DNA of 64,000 nucleotides, taken from assembly GCA_009760855.2 (NCBI GenBank), contig WPIO01000007.1:4034001-4098000 (forward strand). Direction: 5' to 3'. Origin of the DNA: Cristatella mucedo. Lineage: Eukaryota; Bryozoa; Phylactolaemata; Cristatellidae. Numbering within the stretch: position 1 is the stretch's first letter; each line of letters starts with the position of its first letter. Below, in pieces: positions 24,630 through 59,600 of the stretch. The position numbers and the translations under genes were made by a program. The notes under the pieces were generated by a model, which had not been told where the DNA came from, ran no database searches, and saw only the letters and a list, made by a program, of their open reading frames with translations.

Positions 24630-25420
24630 GAGCCTCCTGCTTACAGTATATATAACAATATCGATTCCTGTAGCATCTGCTGTAGCTTTTTGAGCATGCG
24701 AACCGAAGGTACGGTCTCTGAAAGATTTGAACTTGGTTAAAGGCACAGCTTAAGGATATGAGATAGAAGAGAAGAGGCCAGCGCAGGTCAGTGAGAAATC
24801 GCGTACTATGGAGTAGCAACGTTCACGGCAGACAAGCCTAGCTGCACCGTTTTGCAGCAAATGAATGTTATTGGTTTGGCCCAGTGGTTAATGCACTCGC
24901 CTCAACCAAGGCCGAGGTCATGGGCTCCAACCCCGTGACATTGTGATTCGCCTGAATAGAGATCAAGTTCTCTCAGGGCGAATTACAATGAATTTTTTTT
25001 ATTATATTATTGCAAAAGCATACAGACGTTACGAGTTCGCTATGCAAGCCTAGACAGGATGTCATACGTGCACGGACCAGCTTGAAGGTGGTGTCCTTGT
25101 CTCACCATGCATTCTGCATGGTGACTGTATTTTTTTCAAAAGTATGCAGACTTGATTGTGGCGATGGTGGGGGAGGGTCAGCAAGTTAAAGATCACCTTG
25201 GAACAGGGCGCCCAGATCACTCAGCAGACGCTTAAGGAGATATACTAGTCGTTGAAGCTTATCGTTAGCGTTTTGAGGCTTAGGCTTTCCAATTTCCGAC
25301 TCATGCTAGGTTTTGCCATAACTAGTAAGTTGTTATATCGCCATCCAACTTGAGCAAGTTTGCTTCGCGTCAATTGCAAATGTCAGCAACATGACTACTG
25401 CCACCCAAGAGGATGTTATT
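24630..25420 (-). mobile_element. LINE A-like fragment interrupted by SINE S2
   Basis: Reverse-complement LINE A blocks lie on both sides of a SINE: the segment with GTTCACGGCAGACAAGCCTA on the left, and GACCAGCTTGAAGGTGGTGT on the right. These match positions of the C-terminal coding region in other A copies. Confidence 0.7.
24868..25012 (+). mobile_element. SINE S2 copy
   Basis: The head GGTTTGGCCCAGTGGTTAAT and a following GAGGTCATGGGCTCCAACCC are tRNA-like (A- and B-box-like). The tail CCTGAATAGAGATCAAGTTC, then TCTCAGGGCG, resembles the LINE A 3' stem. It ends in a T-rich run. Confidence 0.8.
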
Positions 25421-26564
25421 TGGACACCTCCGGGCTGGCCGGAGTTCCCACACGTGCTGTGGCTTTCTTTGGTTTGTGCTCCGGCATGCCCAAATGCCGA
25501 GAACTGAACAGTGGAGGATGTTTTCGATGGCGTGAACGATCGAAACTAAACCAAACCAGAACCTTTTCAGTCAGATCGACTGCTGCTGTCAGAAAACCTT
25601 CATTTACGAGCGAAAAGTCATTTCTTCCGTCTGGAAGTCAAGGGGCTCCTACGAGCAGCTGTTAAAGTTTCCTCTGAACTGAATAGAGCACGAAAGCCGC
25701 TAAATGTGTCTATTGGTATGAAGTAGCTCAGACAGATCGGGCTAATCAATTTGGAGCCTTCTCACCGGCTACCTGATACGGTTTTCTGTACTGTACAACC
25801 CGCCAAGAGAAACCTCAAACGGTACATGCTTAAGCACTGCTATATGCCTTCCTCTTCAGAGATGAGTCCGACAGTATTCAGGGTGCGCACAAATAAATTA
25901 TCACATACTCCGTAACTGCCTACTTACGGACATCAGTACACGAACCTTCACCCCTTAGGGGGTAGGGCAGGAAAGGTGAGGGGGGAGAAAGACAAAAGGA
26001 GGAGGGGTTGCTTTGTTTTGATTGTTATTCATCAAAGCCTACAACGAGTCTGAGGTAGTCATCATGAGTGCAGTGGGTATCTGCAGATTAGAAAAATGAC
26101 TGCCAGCATCAAACGATAAAGCAAAATGCCGGACACTTTGGCTCCAATTAGAATGTAACCCAAGAGCATAGCCACCGTATGCAGCAGTAAAAAAATGCCC
26201 TCGAGTCTGCCGAGAGAAGGCGGGTTCAGGGTTTTACAAAGGCCTTCACCAGACGTCGTCTGGCTCGAAGCGGTCAAATAAGACGGCAACAACGAATGTA
26301 AAATATGACAGGCCATTCAGAGCCTCACATGGCCGATGCACCCAATAGGTCAGTGAACACAAAGTCGGAGAGCCGTCAATCGGCTGAATTAGCCTGCCGT
26401 CAGCCATGTCAGCCTCTGACAGCAGAGCTAGGAGGCAGCAGCAATCGATGAGTCGGTGCTCCCCAGTAGCGCCACAATAGCATAGGCAGCAGCCACAGTA
26501 GCAGCAGCAGCCACAATAGCAATAGCAGCTGCAGCAGTGGGGAGGGGCTCGATGAACTAGGACC
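25421..26564. other. GPAA1 downstream flank and possible 3' UTR
   Basis: Lies after the GPAA1 stop on the minus strand. A CAG/ACAGTAG-rich degenerate stretch is at about 26435-26540, next to the last exon. No clear polyadenylation signal was found on the minus strand, so the message end is not placed. Confidence 0.4.
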
Positions 26565-49947
<23,383 letters not shown>

Positions 49948-50201
49948 TGCTGTGCGCAACTGTGAATCGGTGCAATACATAGTTTAACTGGCGATTGATT
50001 TATTGCGCGTTACCCTGAGATCGGCTCTAAGTAGCCAGCAGACAGCATGCACCAGAGTGCAAAACGAGTGAAGCTGCTCAAAAGAAAAGAAAATAGAGCC
50101 TTCTGTTACAGGGCTGCACTGGAAAAACTGTGCCTGCTGCCTAGCGAACCGTCACAAGCTGCCGGCCCAGAGCATGCACACTGCACCGAAGCACATCTTT
50201 G

Positions 50202-50208
50202 TTAGCTC

Positions 50209-50249
<41 letters not shown>

Positions 50250-50250
50250 G

Positions 50251-50296
<46 letters not shown>
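50202..50296. repeat. (TCTG)n/(TC)n microsatellite
   Basis: CTGT repeats alternate with pure CT repeats, about 260 bases upstream of the GPAA1 start. Confidence 0.95.
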
Positions 50297-50299
<3 letters not shown>

Positions 50300-51159
50300 G
50301 CCCGTTATGCTGGCAGGGTGAGAACCTCGAGCGGGTTGTCACAGGTTCGGCTGCAAACGTCTATGGTTCGTGGTTCGTGCATGGCTGGTCGCGAGCAGGC
50401 AGGCTGTGTAGGATAAGCATGGGATCCACCGTGAGAAAGTAGGAGCAAAGCACTGGTGTACAGTGCACGAGCTGCATCCTTGAAATACAGTACGCATATG
50501 GCCAAAGTGGATGCCAATACAAACTGCCCGTTACAGTGGCCTTTGCAAGAAGGGCCTTCGTAGTGACGTGAAGATGTGTAGCTTGCCACATGTAAAGCAC
50601 CACCTCTGCAGGCTTCACCGGGCCCCACCGGACTCATCAGCTTCGAGGTTCGTCAGGACAAGTGGGAAAACCAGGCAAAGGCTAAGGCAAGCCACGCAGC
50701 ATGATACTGGTGTCAGTACATTGGATACATGGCAAGGACAAAGCAGGATTCTATACGGTAAGAATATGTCTGACTGGTCAAACACAATTCCTATCAATAC
50801 AAAGGCAAAATGCGTCCAGTTAGTCTCGAACGCCAAACCCGAGCAATAACCATTCACCCCATTCAATCCACGGTCAGAGCACCATACAGGCAGGTGTAGG
50901 CGTTGATCGATCAATTTCTTTGCGAGCCTTCAAAAATCATTACGATTCACAGTGCGAACAGCTATTCAACAGCATTCTCGTGCGGTACTTACACCGGTAG
51001 GTACTTTTCTACTATTCTAGGCAAAAAATTAACAGTAGAATGCTGGTCCCACGTTCAGGCTTGCTTTGCTAAAACACAAACCTTACCTTTTCGGCGATAA
51101 GTTCAAAAAGTAAAGCGGCAAGATACAGCGAACAATTTAAATAGCTGTGCCGTGCGTAT

Positions 51160-51390
51160 GGCTAAGGCGAGAGCTCAACGACTAGGTTTACGAGTCCCAA
51201 AGGTAGGCGTACCCCCGGGTCTTTGTAAAGAGGTACGGCGCTCGTACCTCATGATCCAGGTACTTGGTATCGCGTCCTCTAGCAGACAATCCTTTTTTTA
51301 CCCGCTGCAAGCCGTTTGACAGCCGCTAAGGCTCTTCCGCCGCTACGTAAGCGACGCTGTTGAATACCGCGAGCTTCAGCTTTTTTGCTT
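51160..51390 (+). mobile_element. SINE S1 copy, diverged
   Basis: The body TTTGACAGCCGCTAAGGCTC and the end GACGCTGTTGAATACCGCGA match S1. The head is decayed. Confidence 0.65.
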
Positions 51391-52365
51391 GACGCCGTAG
51401 GCAAAAGAAGTCAGCGACATAAACTGAGAGCAAAAACGGAACCTGATATCTGCTTAATCTGTACATTTCGACAGCACTGATACATTCTCTTGCTCAATTA
51501 TTAGTTTGTCGCTCACATTTTTCGTGACAGCTTCCTACTTTCCAGGTGTCAATCTTTCGCAACCTTTTGAGACGTACAATGGAAGGATACAATGCTTAGC
51601 CTGAGGATCCCATTGGATTCGATGGCTTATAATTCTCACATATAGCGATCCGAGCACAGACCAACTCAGACGCTCAAAAAAGTAAAGCACATGACTTTCG
51701 ACGAGATTGTACAAAACGACGACATACTATTGACATGCTGGACTGCTAGCTGCCTTGTGCGCTTTCCTCTACAATGAAATATAAAGAACGACTTAGAGGC
51801 TACTGACCTGTTGTCGGTCAGATGCTAACAGGCCAACTGCGAATGTTACGGTTGCGGCAAGTCCGCTGACAACCTGGTCCACTTAGCCGGCGATGACAGA
51901 AACAACTTTAGAGGGAATCGCTGTTGGACACCTAGCCCAGGGAATTAATTGCCTCTTCTGTACACGGAGATATAAATGTCATCTCTGTGATTTACTGGCT
52001 TATATTTCCCAACGCAGGAGAAATATCTCGATCAAAAATAGCCTCAACTTTCATAGCAGCAATGGCATCAGAATAATAATAGGTGAACAAACCATTCCAT
52101 AAACAAACTAACAATCATACACACTACAGACGCCTGCAGCTGCTCCACAGTTAATGCCCACCAGATTCGGCACACGGTGCTAAGCCTCACAGCCGCGTGC
52201 TTATAAGATAGATACTGGTGTAACTGGTGCCTCAAAACAAAACTAACGAGTCATAAAGAAGTAGCTCAAATGTAACCAGGTATGTAGGCAGCAACAGATC
52301 ATGACAATTGTACAAATTCGTAATATTATCTAGCGCTATGCCCCACAGCTCGATTTCAGGCACTA

Positions 52366-52455
52366 TCCACTCCTTAGCAGCAAATGTAAAATGCCTAGAA
52401 AGAGATTGAGTTCTCTGAGGGCGCTTCATCAATTGTCTTATTCTTATTACCTATC
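52366..52455 (+). mobile_element. LINE A 3' terminus fragment
   Basis: CAGCAAATGTAAAATGCCTA, GAAAGAGATTGAGTTCTCTG and GGGCGCTTCATC, then a T-rich tail. Confidence 0.85.
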
Positions 52456-52492
52456 TTGAAGGCTGGACAGGAACTCGCTCTCACTTCAGCAA

Positions 52493-52516
52493 CTTATACT
52501 ATCCTAAACAGTAGAG

Positions 52517-52566
<50 letters not shown>

Positions 52567-52588
52567 CTACTGTTTAGGATAGTATAAG
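52493..52588. repeat. 96-bp palindrome with (AT)n centre
   Basis: A 26-base arm (52493-52518, starting CTTATACTATCCTAAACAG) is repeated exactly as its reverse complement at 52563-52588. The centre is an AT repeat that is itself palindromic. It could form a cruciform. Confidence 0.95.
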
Positions 52589-52594
52589 CTCAGG

Positions 52595-53602
52595 GTCAGG
52601 TCTCAGACACGACAAGGGTCACCTGTGGAGTCCCTCAAGGGTTTGTACTTGGTCCCTTGCTGTTCTCCATTTATACACAACCTCTGGGAAAAGTGATTAG
52701 GGCCCATGGAATAGGATATCACTTCTATGCTGACGATACTCAGTTGTATCTGTCATTCAAACCGTCGGAATCTGCTACGGCAACTGACAAACTGCATGCT
52801 TGCCTTGCCGATATTCGATCCTGAATGTCGGAAAACTTCCTGAAATTAAATCATGATAAAACCGTACTGCTGCTCATAGAACACCGTAAGCATGTGGCTG
52901 GATTAAAAAGCTTTGCCGTTCTAATAGGTGATGCAATTGTGCGGCCATCACCACGTGCTCAAAATTTAGGTGTCGTGTTCGACAGCTGCCTCAATTTTAA
53001 AAGCTTCATTCAGAAGACTGCCTCTACAGCTAGCCATCACACCTGATCCCTGTCCAAGATTAGGAGCCGTCTCCCACAGTGGCTTGTAAAAAATTGAACT
53101 AGCTCTCTAGTTCTGTCTCGGCTTGAATATTGTAATTCCCTTTTGGCTGGGCTGCCAAAGAAAGCTATTATGCCACTACAGCGGACAATGAATATGACTG
53201 CAAGGCTAGTTATCAAGTCCCAGTGGTTTAAGCACGTGTCTCCTTTGCTGAAAGAGCTAGGATGGTTGCCGGTTGAACAAAGGACACCGAGCAAAGTTCT
53301 TACGCTGACCCACAAGGCCCGCCACGGCTTGGCTCCTCCATACCTAGCTGAACTGCTGCATCAGTTTCAGCCTGTTCGCGCCCTCAGGTCCTGTGTGGAC
53401 AATAAATTAGCTGTCCCATTCCTCCGCTTAAAGACAGTTGGCAACAGGAGCTTTAGCTCTGCAGGTCCTAGACTGTGTAGCTCGCTTCCACAATTTTTAC
53501 CCAACGACAACTACTCTCCTACTGCCGACTATGGCACATCCTTTCAGCGGTCCTGGGCTGCTACTTCCATGCTACTCACTACCTCAACTGGTCTTCTGAC
53601 TC
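52595..53602 (+). mobile_element. LINE B part of a B/A chimera
   Basis: B blocks in order: [20 protein letters not shown]-like, [60 protein letters not shown] and [18 protein letters not shown]. It breaks off after CTGACTCT, where an A element starts. Confidence 0.85.
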
Positions 53603-54935
53603 TACAAAGACTAGAGAAAGAGCAGCTACTTCTTCTAGAGTGCCTCTCATCTCGCCTGGGCATCACTGGCACTGCTCTGAAGTGGTTCAGGTCCTATCTC
53701 AGTGGGAGACTCCAAAGTATTGACGTGAATGGACAAAGATCATCTGAAGTTCCTCTGAAATATGGAGTACCTCAGGGCTCTGTGCTAGGTCCGGTTCTTT
53801 TCACGCTTTATACTCTCCCTCTTGCTGATGTGATTGCCAAGCACAATCTAGGCTTTCACTTCTATGCAGATGACACTCAGTTGTACCTTTGCTTCAATCC
53901 CTCCCAGCCTTTGAGCACCTAAAATTCTCTAAACTCACTTGCTGCATGCATTGATGACATCCGTGCATGGATGGCAGCAAATTTTCTAAAACTAAACGAT
54001 GACAAAACTAACTTACTAGTTATGGGCAAACCCAGTGTGATTCAGAGATTGGAAAGGCTGACTCTCAAAATTGGCTCTGCCAGCATATCTCCTGTCGAAT
54101 CAGCTCGAAATCTAGGTGTCATATTCCAAAGCGACCTCTCGTTAGACGACCATATCAGCTCCACAGTCAAATCTGCCTATTTTCAGCTTCATAACATTGC
54201 TAAAATTCGGGCTTGTTTAGATAAGGATACCACGTCCAAGTTGGTCCATGCATTCGTGACATCCCGTCTCGACTTCTGCAACTCACTGCTTACTGGCCTA
54301 CCAGCATGTGCAATCAGGTGATTGCAGCTGGTGCAAAACTCTGCAGCTAGGCTTGTCTGTCGTGAGTGTCGCAGTTGCCACATTACTCCACTTCTCGCCG
54401 ACCTGCACTGGCTACCAGTCAAGCAACAGATTGACTTCAAGGTTTTGTCACTCACTTTTAGGTCCCTTCATTCTATGGCTCCAGCCTATCTCTCAGATAT
54501 ACTACCCGCTTTTCGGAATCCAACAGTCTACAAATACCTAGTACAAATCTTGAATCCTTTGGAGACCGTGCATTTAGTTCATATGCTCCCAAAGCCTGGA
54601 ACTCCCTCCCGACCTGCGTCAGAACATCCCCTGACCTGACCACATTTAAAAGGAACTTTAAAACACATCTATTTAGGACAGCATATAGTGGGTCCCTGTG
54701 ATTCGTCCTTGATGTGCTTATGCGTGCTGACACTGTGCATGCTGCCACTAACCACATTTGCATGCTGACCCTGTGCATGACACCCCTAACCATATTATTC
54801 ATTGTGTTTGTTTTTCAAGCACGATTTTACTTACCATTCAATTGCATTTCCCTGAGCAGCAAATGTAAAGCGCCTAGAAAGAGATTAAGTTCTCTGAGGG
54901 CGCTTTATCAAGTGTATTATTATTATTATTATTAC
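53603..54935 (+). mobile_element. LINE A part of the chimera, best-kept A copy
   Basis: Contains [40 protein letters not shown] and [20 protein letters not shown] (intact YADD). After a stop follow NFLKLNDDKTNLLVMGKPSV, FQLHNIAKIRACLDKDTTSK and LLADLHWLPVKQQIDFKVLS. It ends with the 3' UTR, GCGCCTAGAAAGAGATTAAG and (ATT)n at 54916-54935. Overall resemblance is to L2/CR1-type LINEs. 5' truncated, inactive. Confidence 0.9.
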
Positions 54936-55442
54936 CGTCGCGAGGAGAGCACTCGAGGCTAAATGTAGCTCGACAAAGAGTCATTGTTTCTTTTACATTG
55001 ACGCTGAACCGCTTGCAAACTTTCTTCCGGTAGCCTCCGGATATAATCTCAGAGTAACTTAACATGCATTCTCGGACTTCGCGGAATTTCTCCGAGTTTT
55101 CTGATGGAGTATAAGGCCGCGTGCGACTCCCCAGGGACTTCAGGGTGGCCCAGCCAGTCGCACGACCGGGCTAATTAGAAAGAACAAGGCTGCGGGCTAC
55201 AGCGGTGCGGAAGTATTCACAAAAGATAAGATTTAGTTTTTAAAATCATGATACGTCCGTGCGAAACCAAAAAATGCAACATTAACCCCGCCTCTTGGTG
55301 CCTGACGTCACGCCGACCTGACCCCGAGGCAGCTGGCGCTACCCTCGTCCCGAGGTCCATCGGTTCGTCCGTCGGTTCGTCCTTCGACGCCTACGCCGTC
55401 CGCCGACCTGTCCGCTGACGCCGTTCGTTCTGTCGCTTCGCC
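54936..55442 (+). promoter_or_regulatory. Upstream/promoter region of the CUB gene
   Basis: GC content rises towards the start. A perfect cAMP-response-type palindrome TGACGTCA lies at 55303-55310, about 133 bases before the ATG. Short CGTCCGTCGGTTCGTCC repeats follow at 55364-55386. Promoter function is inferred from position. Confidence 0.4.
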
Positions 55443-55521
55443 ATGGTCGCCCGCGGCATCGCGTTGGTGGTATTTTCTTTGGCTTACGTAGTCCTCGTGG
55501 ATGCTGAGAGAAATCGCAATG
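55443..55521 (+). CDS. CUB gene exon 1: signal peptide
   Basis: Strong Kozak context (CGCCATGG). Encodes MVARGIALVVFSLAYVVLVD, then AERNRN plus one base. Donor AATG/GTGAGC. Confidence 0.75.
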
Positions 55522-56578
55522 GTGAGCGACCGACATAGCGAAACCCGTCTGCAGCAGCCCTGGGCGCCCGTCGCGGCGGCCGTTAGGTGCTCTCGCCTCG
55601 CCGCCGTCGCGCGATTACATAAGGATAAGAGTTGAAGCGCGGCTTATGATAGCTTTGAAATGTAGGAAGCTGTTGCGACTTGCGGTACCTGACGTCTCGG
55701 TACCGATACCCGCGGTCGCCGCATCGATTCAGGCGCGACCTTACCAGCGGCTGCTAGCGCCGCGGCAGCGTGATCAAAGCAGGTCGACGCCTACGTTCTG
55801 ACGCTGCTCACCATCTCCGCTTGATGCAGACTGCTGTGCAGAGCTTCCGCAGCACTTGCCTTTGCATAAAGAGCTGTTTAGCTCAACAGCTCCTGCGTAC
55901 TGCGGTCCTAGCTCTCGTTTACCGCGGGTGCATATGCGCAGTGCTTTGGGCGACATTGTAGTGCCGCCGTATTCAAGCTCGCGGCGCTTTCCGTTCTCCG
56001 CTGTGTATAAAAACAAGCAGGCGATCTTCAGGTTGCTCAGCTTCGTCGCGGCTTCAGAGGCGATGGCTGCGTGTAACGTGGGCCTTCTGGGAACGATCTT
56101 GCGAAGCACCTTGCCTACTGGTTTCGGCCCGACGCTTGTAGCACCGGCACCGAAGACTATACGATTATGGTACCGCGCCGATCCTGCTGGCAGCGGAGCC
56201 TTCTCCGCTGCCAGCAGGTTTCGAATCCGTACGCAGAGCCCATAAGCTAGCAGCTGGCCTTCAGATGGCGATAGGCCGCCTGCTGGTACCTGTTGTAAAC
56301 ACCCCTGATAGGTTCGGACAGCCAGTTCAGCTAGTCGTATTCTTTGCCACACTGCAGCAGTCCGCAGTCCTCCCGTGGTTACTCGACTTAAAGGTCTGCT
56401 AGATCTACTTACCCTCAATTACTGACGAGAAGCAGCTGACGAATTTCACATCTGGCTTTCACATCGCATCCTCGGCATGTTCGTTTTTTCGAAACCGGAT
56501 TCCATGTTGAACTTCTATGCTCTGTCAACGTCAGCATGCTTGATTAAGGTGTGGCAGATCAAGCTCCAAGTGTGTGTG

Positions 56579-56663
<85 letters not shown>

Positions 56664-59600
56664 GTGTGTGTGTGTGTGTGTGTGTGTGCAAGCGGGTGTG
56701 AGCATGAAGTGGTGGGAGTCGCCCCATTGGCACTGCTCATTTTCCTGGCAAGATGTCTGCATGTCGGTTCATTGGGTATCGTTATTTGTCGTATGGTTTT
56801 TGGCGATCTGTTCCTTGTGAATGTCTGCTCAATTGGGCCGAAGTTATGCAGAGGTAGAAATGGCTCGATTGCAAATTGAACCCGTATTGCCCTTGTGCGC
56901 TTTCCGAGGCTCATGTCTTTGGTCGAAGCTTCACGACTGTCGGCGGCATCTATATTAGTCCTGCAGCAGGCAATCCTATATTGTACATTGCAAGCAATAA
57001 TAGCTGCTAGTGCTCTTCAGCTGACGTATAAATGTGGCTGTTCGATCAGCTGACATTGAGTTTCCAGTGCCACTACTTTGCCTTCAAGTCACCTGGTCTT
57101 TGCTTTGTGTGTGAACCCGTGTAACTTGACGAAGTCGTACCGAGCAATTAAAAGCCCACTACTTACAAGGCCATGCAAAGGCATACCGAGCCGTACATGC
57201 AGACGACATACATTAGTTAGTGCCATGCACAGTCATCATGCAGTCTAAGCAGAGCTATGTTGGAGAAATTTCCATAGAGCACGTACGAGCGTGGACGATT
57301 TCTATGTGCATACGGTGGTGGCCCACTGACTTCCACCTAAAGCCAAGCAAGGAAAAAGTCGATAAAGCAGAAGCTGACTCGAGAGGACTGTCGAGAAGCA
57401 CGTTAGGCGTGAAAGCAGCAGTGCCCGACGGCTTGAAAGGAAGTGCTAGCTTTGGCAGCCTGAGAGAACATGTCGTCTTGGCATAAGAATCTTGGAAGAA
57501 GCGAGTTATTCGACAGCCCAAGCAGACCGGCTGCAGCAGGAGCCTCTGTTGCCAGTGGACTTTCGACTGAAATGTTGATGTCACTTGCCTGTGGGCGTGT
57601 GCACAGGCTTGGAATCGACCGACGAGTCTTTCTCTGCAGTGACAAGCCAGGTTGGCTGAGCTTGACTGGGCCCACTGCTGCTGCAGCAGCAGCAGTGGGC
57701 CCTTTACGCTGCTGCTGCTGCAGCAGCAGCAGCAGCGTAAAGGAAGGCACGGGGAATTTTCATCTTTGGTTTTACATTTGCAGCCTTAATTAGGGTAATT
57801 TTAGTTGTAGCTTTGGTTAGGCTGATTGTGGGAATTTTCGTTACTGAAAGCCTTGCGGGTTCTGTCATTGTATTGCCTTCGTTCTGCTGCAGAAGGTACA
57901 AGTAGAACAATGACGAGTACCCAATCAAGTTTTCTGTAGCCCACTGAAAGCCTATGTGGCTTGTGGCGCGATTTCGATAGCCAACATACTCTCAGGCAAC
58001 AATTATAAAGTGAGAAGCATAGGTGAGTCGGAAGTGCAGTCAAAGTAGTGAGCAGTATGAAAGTAGCAGCTCAAGATGGCTGGAAAGGATGCGAAACAGT
58101 CGGTAGCAGGAGAGTAGATATCGTATGTAGCATGTTGGCAAGAGTATGTTGCATAATTTTCCCGATCCAGTGGAGTGCTACCAGTCGGCAACTGAAAGAA
58201 AGATCGTTACCAAGATCTTTGCAGAAATAGCAGTCGCTAAAGTTGTCAGACTTGCTATGGTATACTTGATTTTCTTCTTTGTTGTTATTACCCCCAGTGC
58301 TGAGATATTCATCTCTTACACAGCACGAAAACAGTGTACTGTGCATTAGTGATTGGTCTGGCAGTAGGAAGCAGCCTGAAAATGATCGTTGATCTTTATC
58401 GATTTACATACCACTTTCGGGCAAGCCCTGAAGCAAGGGTGGTGCACTGTACACCAGGCAGTATGGACAGGAGGCTTTAGAATTAAATACAGCTGTGTCC
58501 TAGGTTACGATCAAGTGGATTAGTGAAAATGACTTATGTTGCAAACCCGGTTCGTAACCTAGGACACAGCTGTATTTAATTTAATCATGTTGAGGCTTGT
58601 AGGAGCTTCACAAGTAATAGAGTATTATAAAGCCTTTGAATGGATTAGCCGTCACAGATTTCCGAAACCATAAGGCAACATAATTCTTGCCAATCTTTTA
58701 GGCACTAAATTGAGTCATAAAAGAGCTAATCAAGTATTGTGGCACCAAAAGAGTCAGACTCGGGCAGGGTAAGAACTCCGTAATGAATGAAGAGCATTTT
58801 AAACATTGGTGGGTTTTTGCTATTTTTTAATGCAGGAACGATTTTTTCTAGGCTCGGGTACTTGAAGAAAGAATTTATTGCCCATAGTACTCTATTGGAA
58901 TTCGCGGTCCGAGTTACAATCGACCCGGGTTACTAATTTTGCCCTGAAACAGATTAGGCTCGTTAACCGGGACTCAACGGCGCCCTAGGGCTGCACCAAA
59001 CATTTGCCACGTATTCGCCTCGTGGCCCAATAGTGGGCTAGATAGTTATTAGCATTTGACCAACAAGTCGCGGTTGGACCGAATGCAAACGCATGTATGG
59101 TGGTCATGTGACATCTGTTTCTGCACAAGCAGCTGTGACAGCTAGTGCACTGAAATAACTTTCATCGACAAAATATATGTTTGAGTTTTTATGCTTTTGT
59201 TGACATACCCACACCTACTCTATTTTATGTATTAAATTTACCGTACTGCAACTTCAACTTACATTTAAAATTTTGAAGGCTATTGAACAATTGAACCTAT
59301 TCTGTACACTTTTCATATATAAATATAAATATAAATATATATATGTATATATATAATTCATTTGCATAGTGTCCCAAGAGAACTTGTCTCTATTCAGGCG
59401 CTTCAAATATGCCTCGGGGCTCGAGCCCACGACCTCAGACAGACCTTGGTCGAGGTGAGCAACTTAACTGCTGGACCACACCAGCTCGGCAAATTCCCTT
59501 TGCAGAAAATGTAAAGCGCCTAGAAAGAGATTGAGTTCTCTGAGGGCACTTTATAAAGTGCAATATTATTATTATTATTATTATTCGTCAACAGAGTTGG

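Larger units (their letters stand above)
49948..52365. other. GPAA1 upstream flank and part of the intergenic interval
   Basis: The GPAA1 promoter should lie at the left end. No TATA box is evident close to the start. It contains a TCTG/TC microsatellite and a SINE S1 copy; the rest is unrecognised. Confidence 0.4.
55522..57929 (+). other. CUB gene intron 1, first half
   Basis: Holds the 16-bp-arm hairpin at 56183-56218, a GT/TGCG microsatellite and the double CAG/CTG hairpin. A 214-aa minus-strand frame at 55774-56418 shows no family resemblance. Around 57000-57060 a sequence like the S1 end (CTCTTCAGCTGACGTATAAA) may be a SINE relic. Confidence 0.5.

Noticed and set aside
49978-49980. Upstream Met as GPAA1 start
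   Set aside because: In frame, but the family N-terminus aligns with the Met at 49947. Not formally excluded.
55774-56418. 214-aa minus-strand frame
   Set aside because: No signal peptide, domain or family resemblance, and it contains a perfect hairpin. It lies opposite the CUB gene intron. Left as unexplained, not called a gene.
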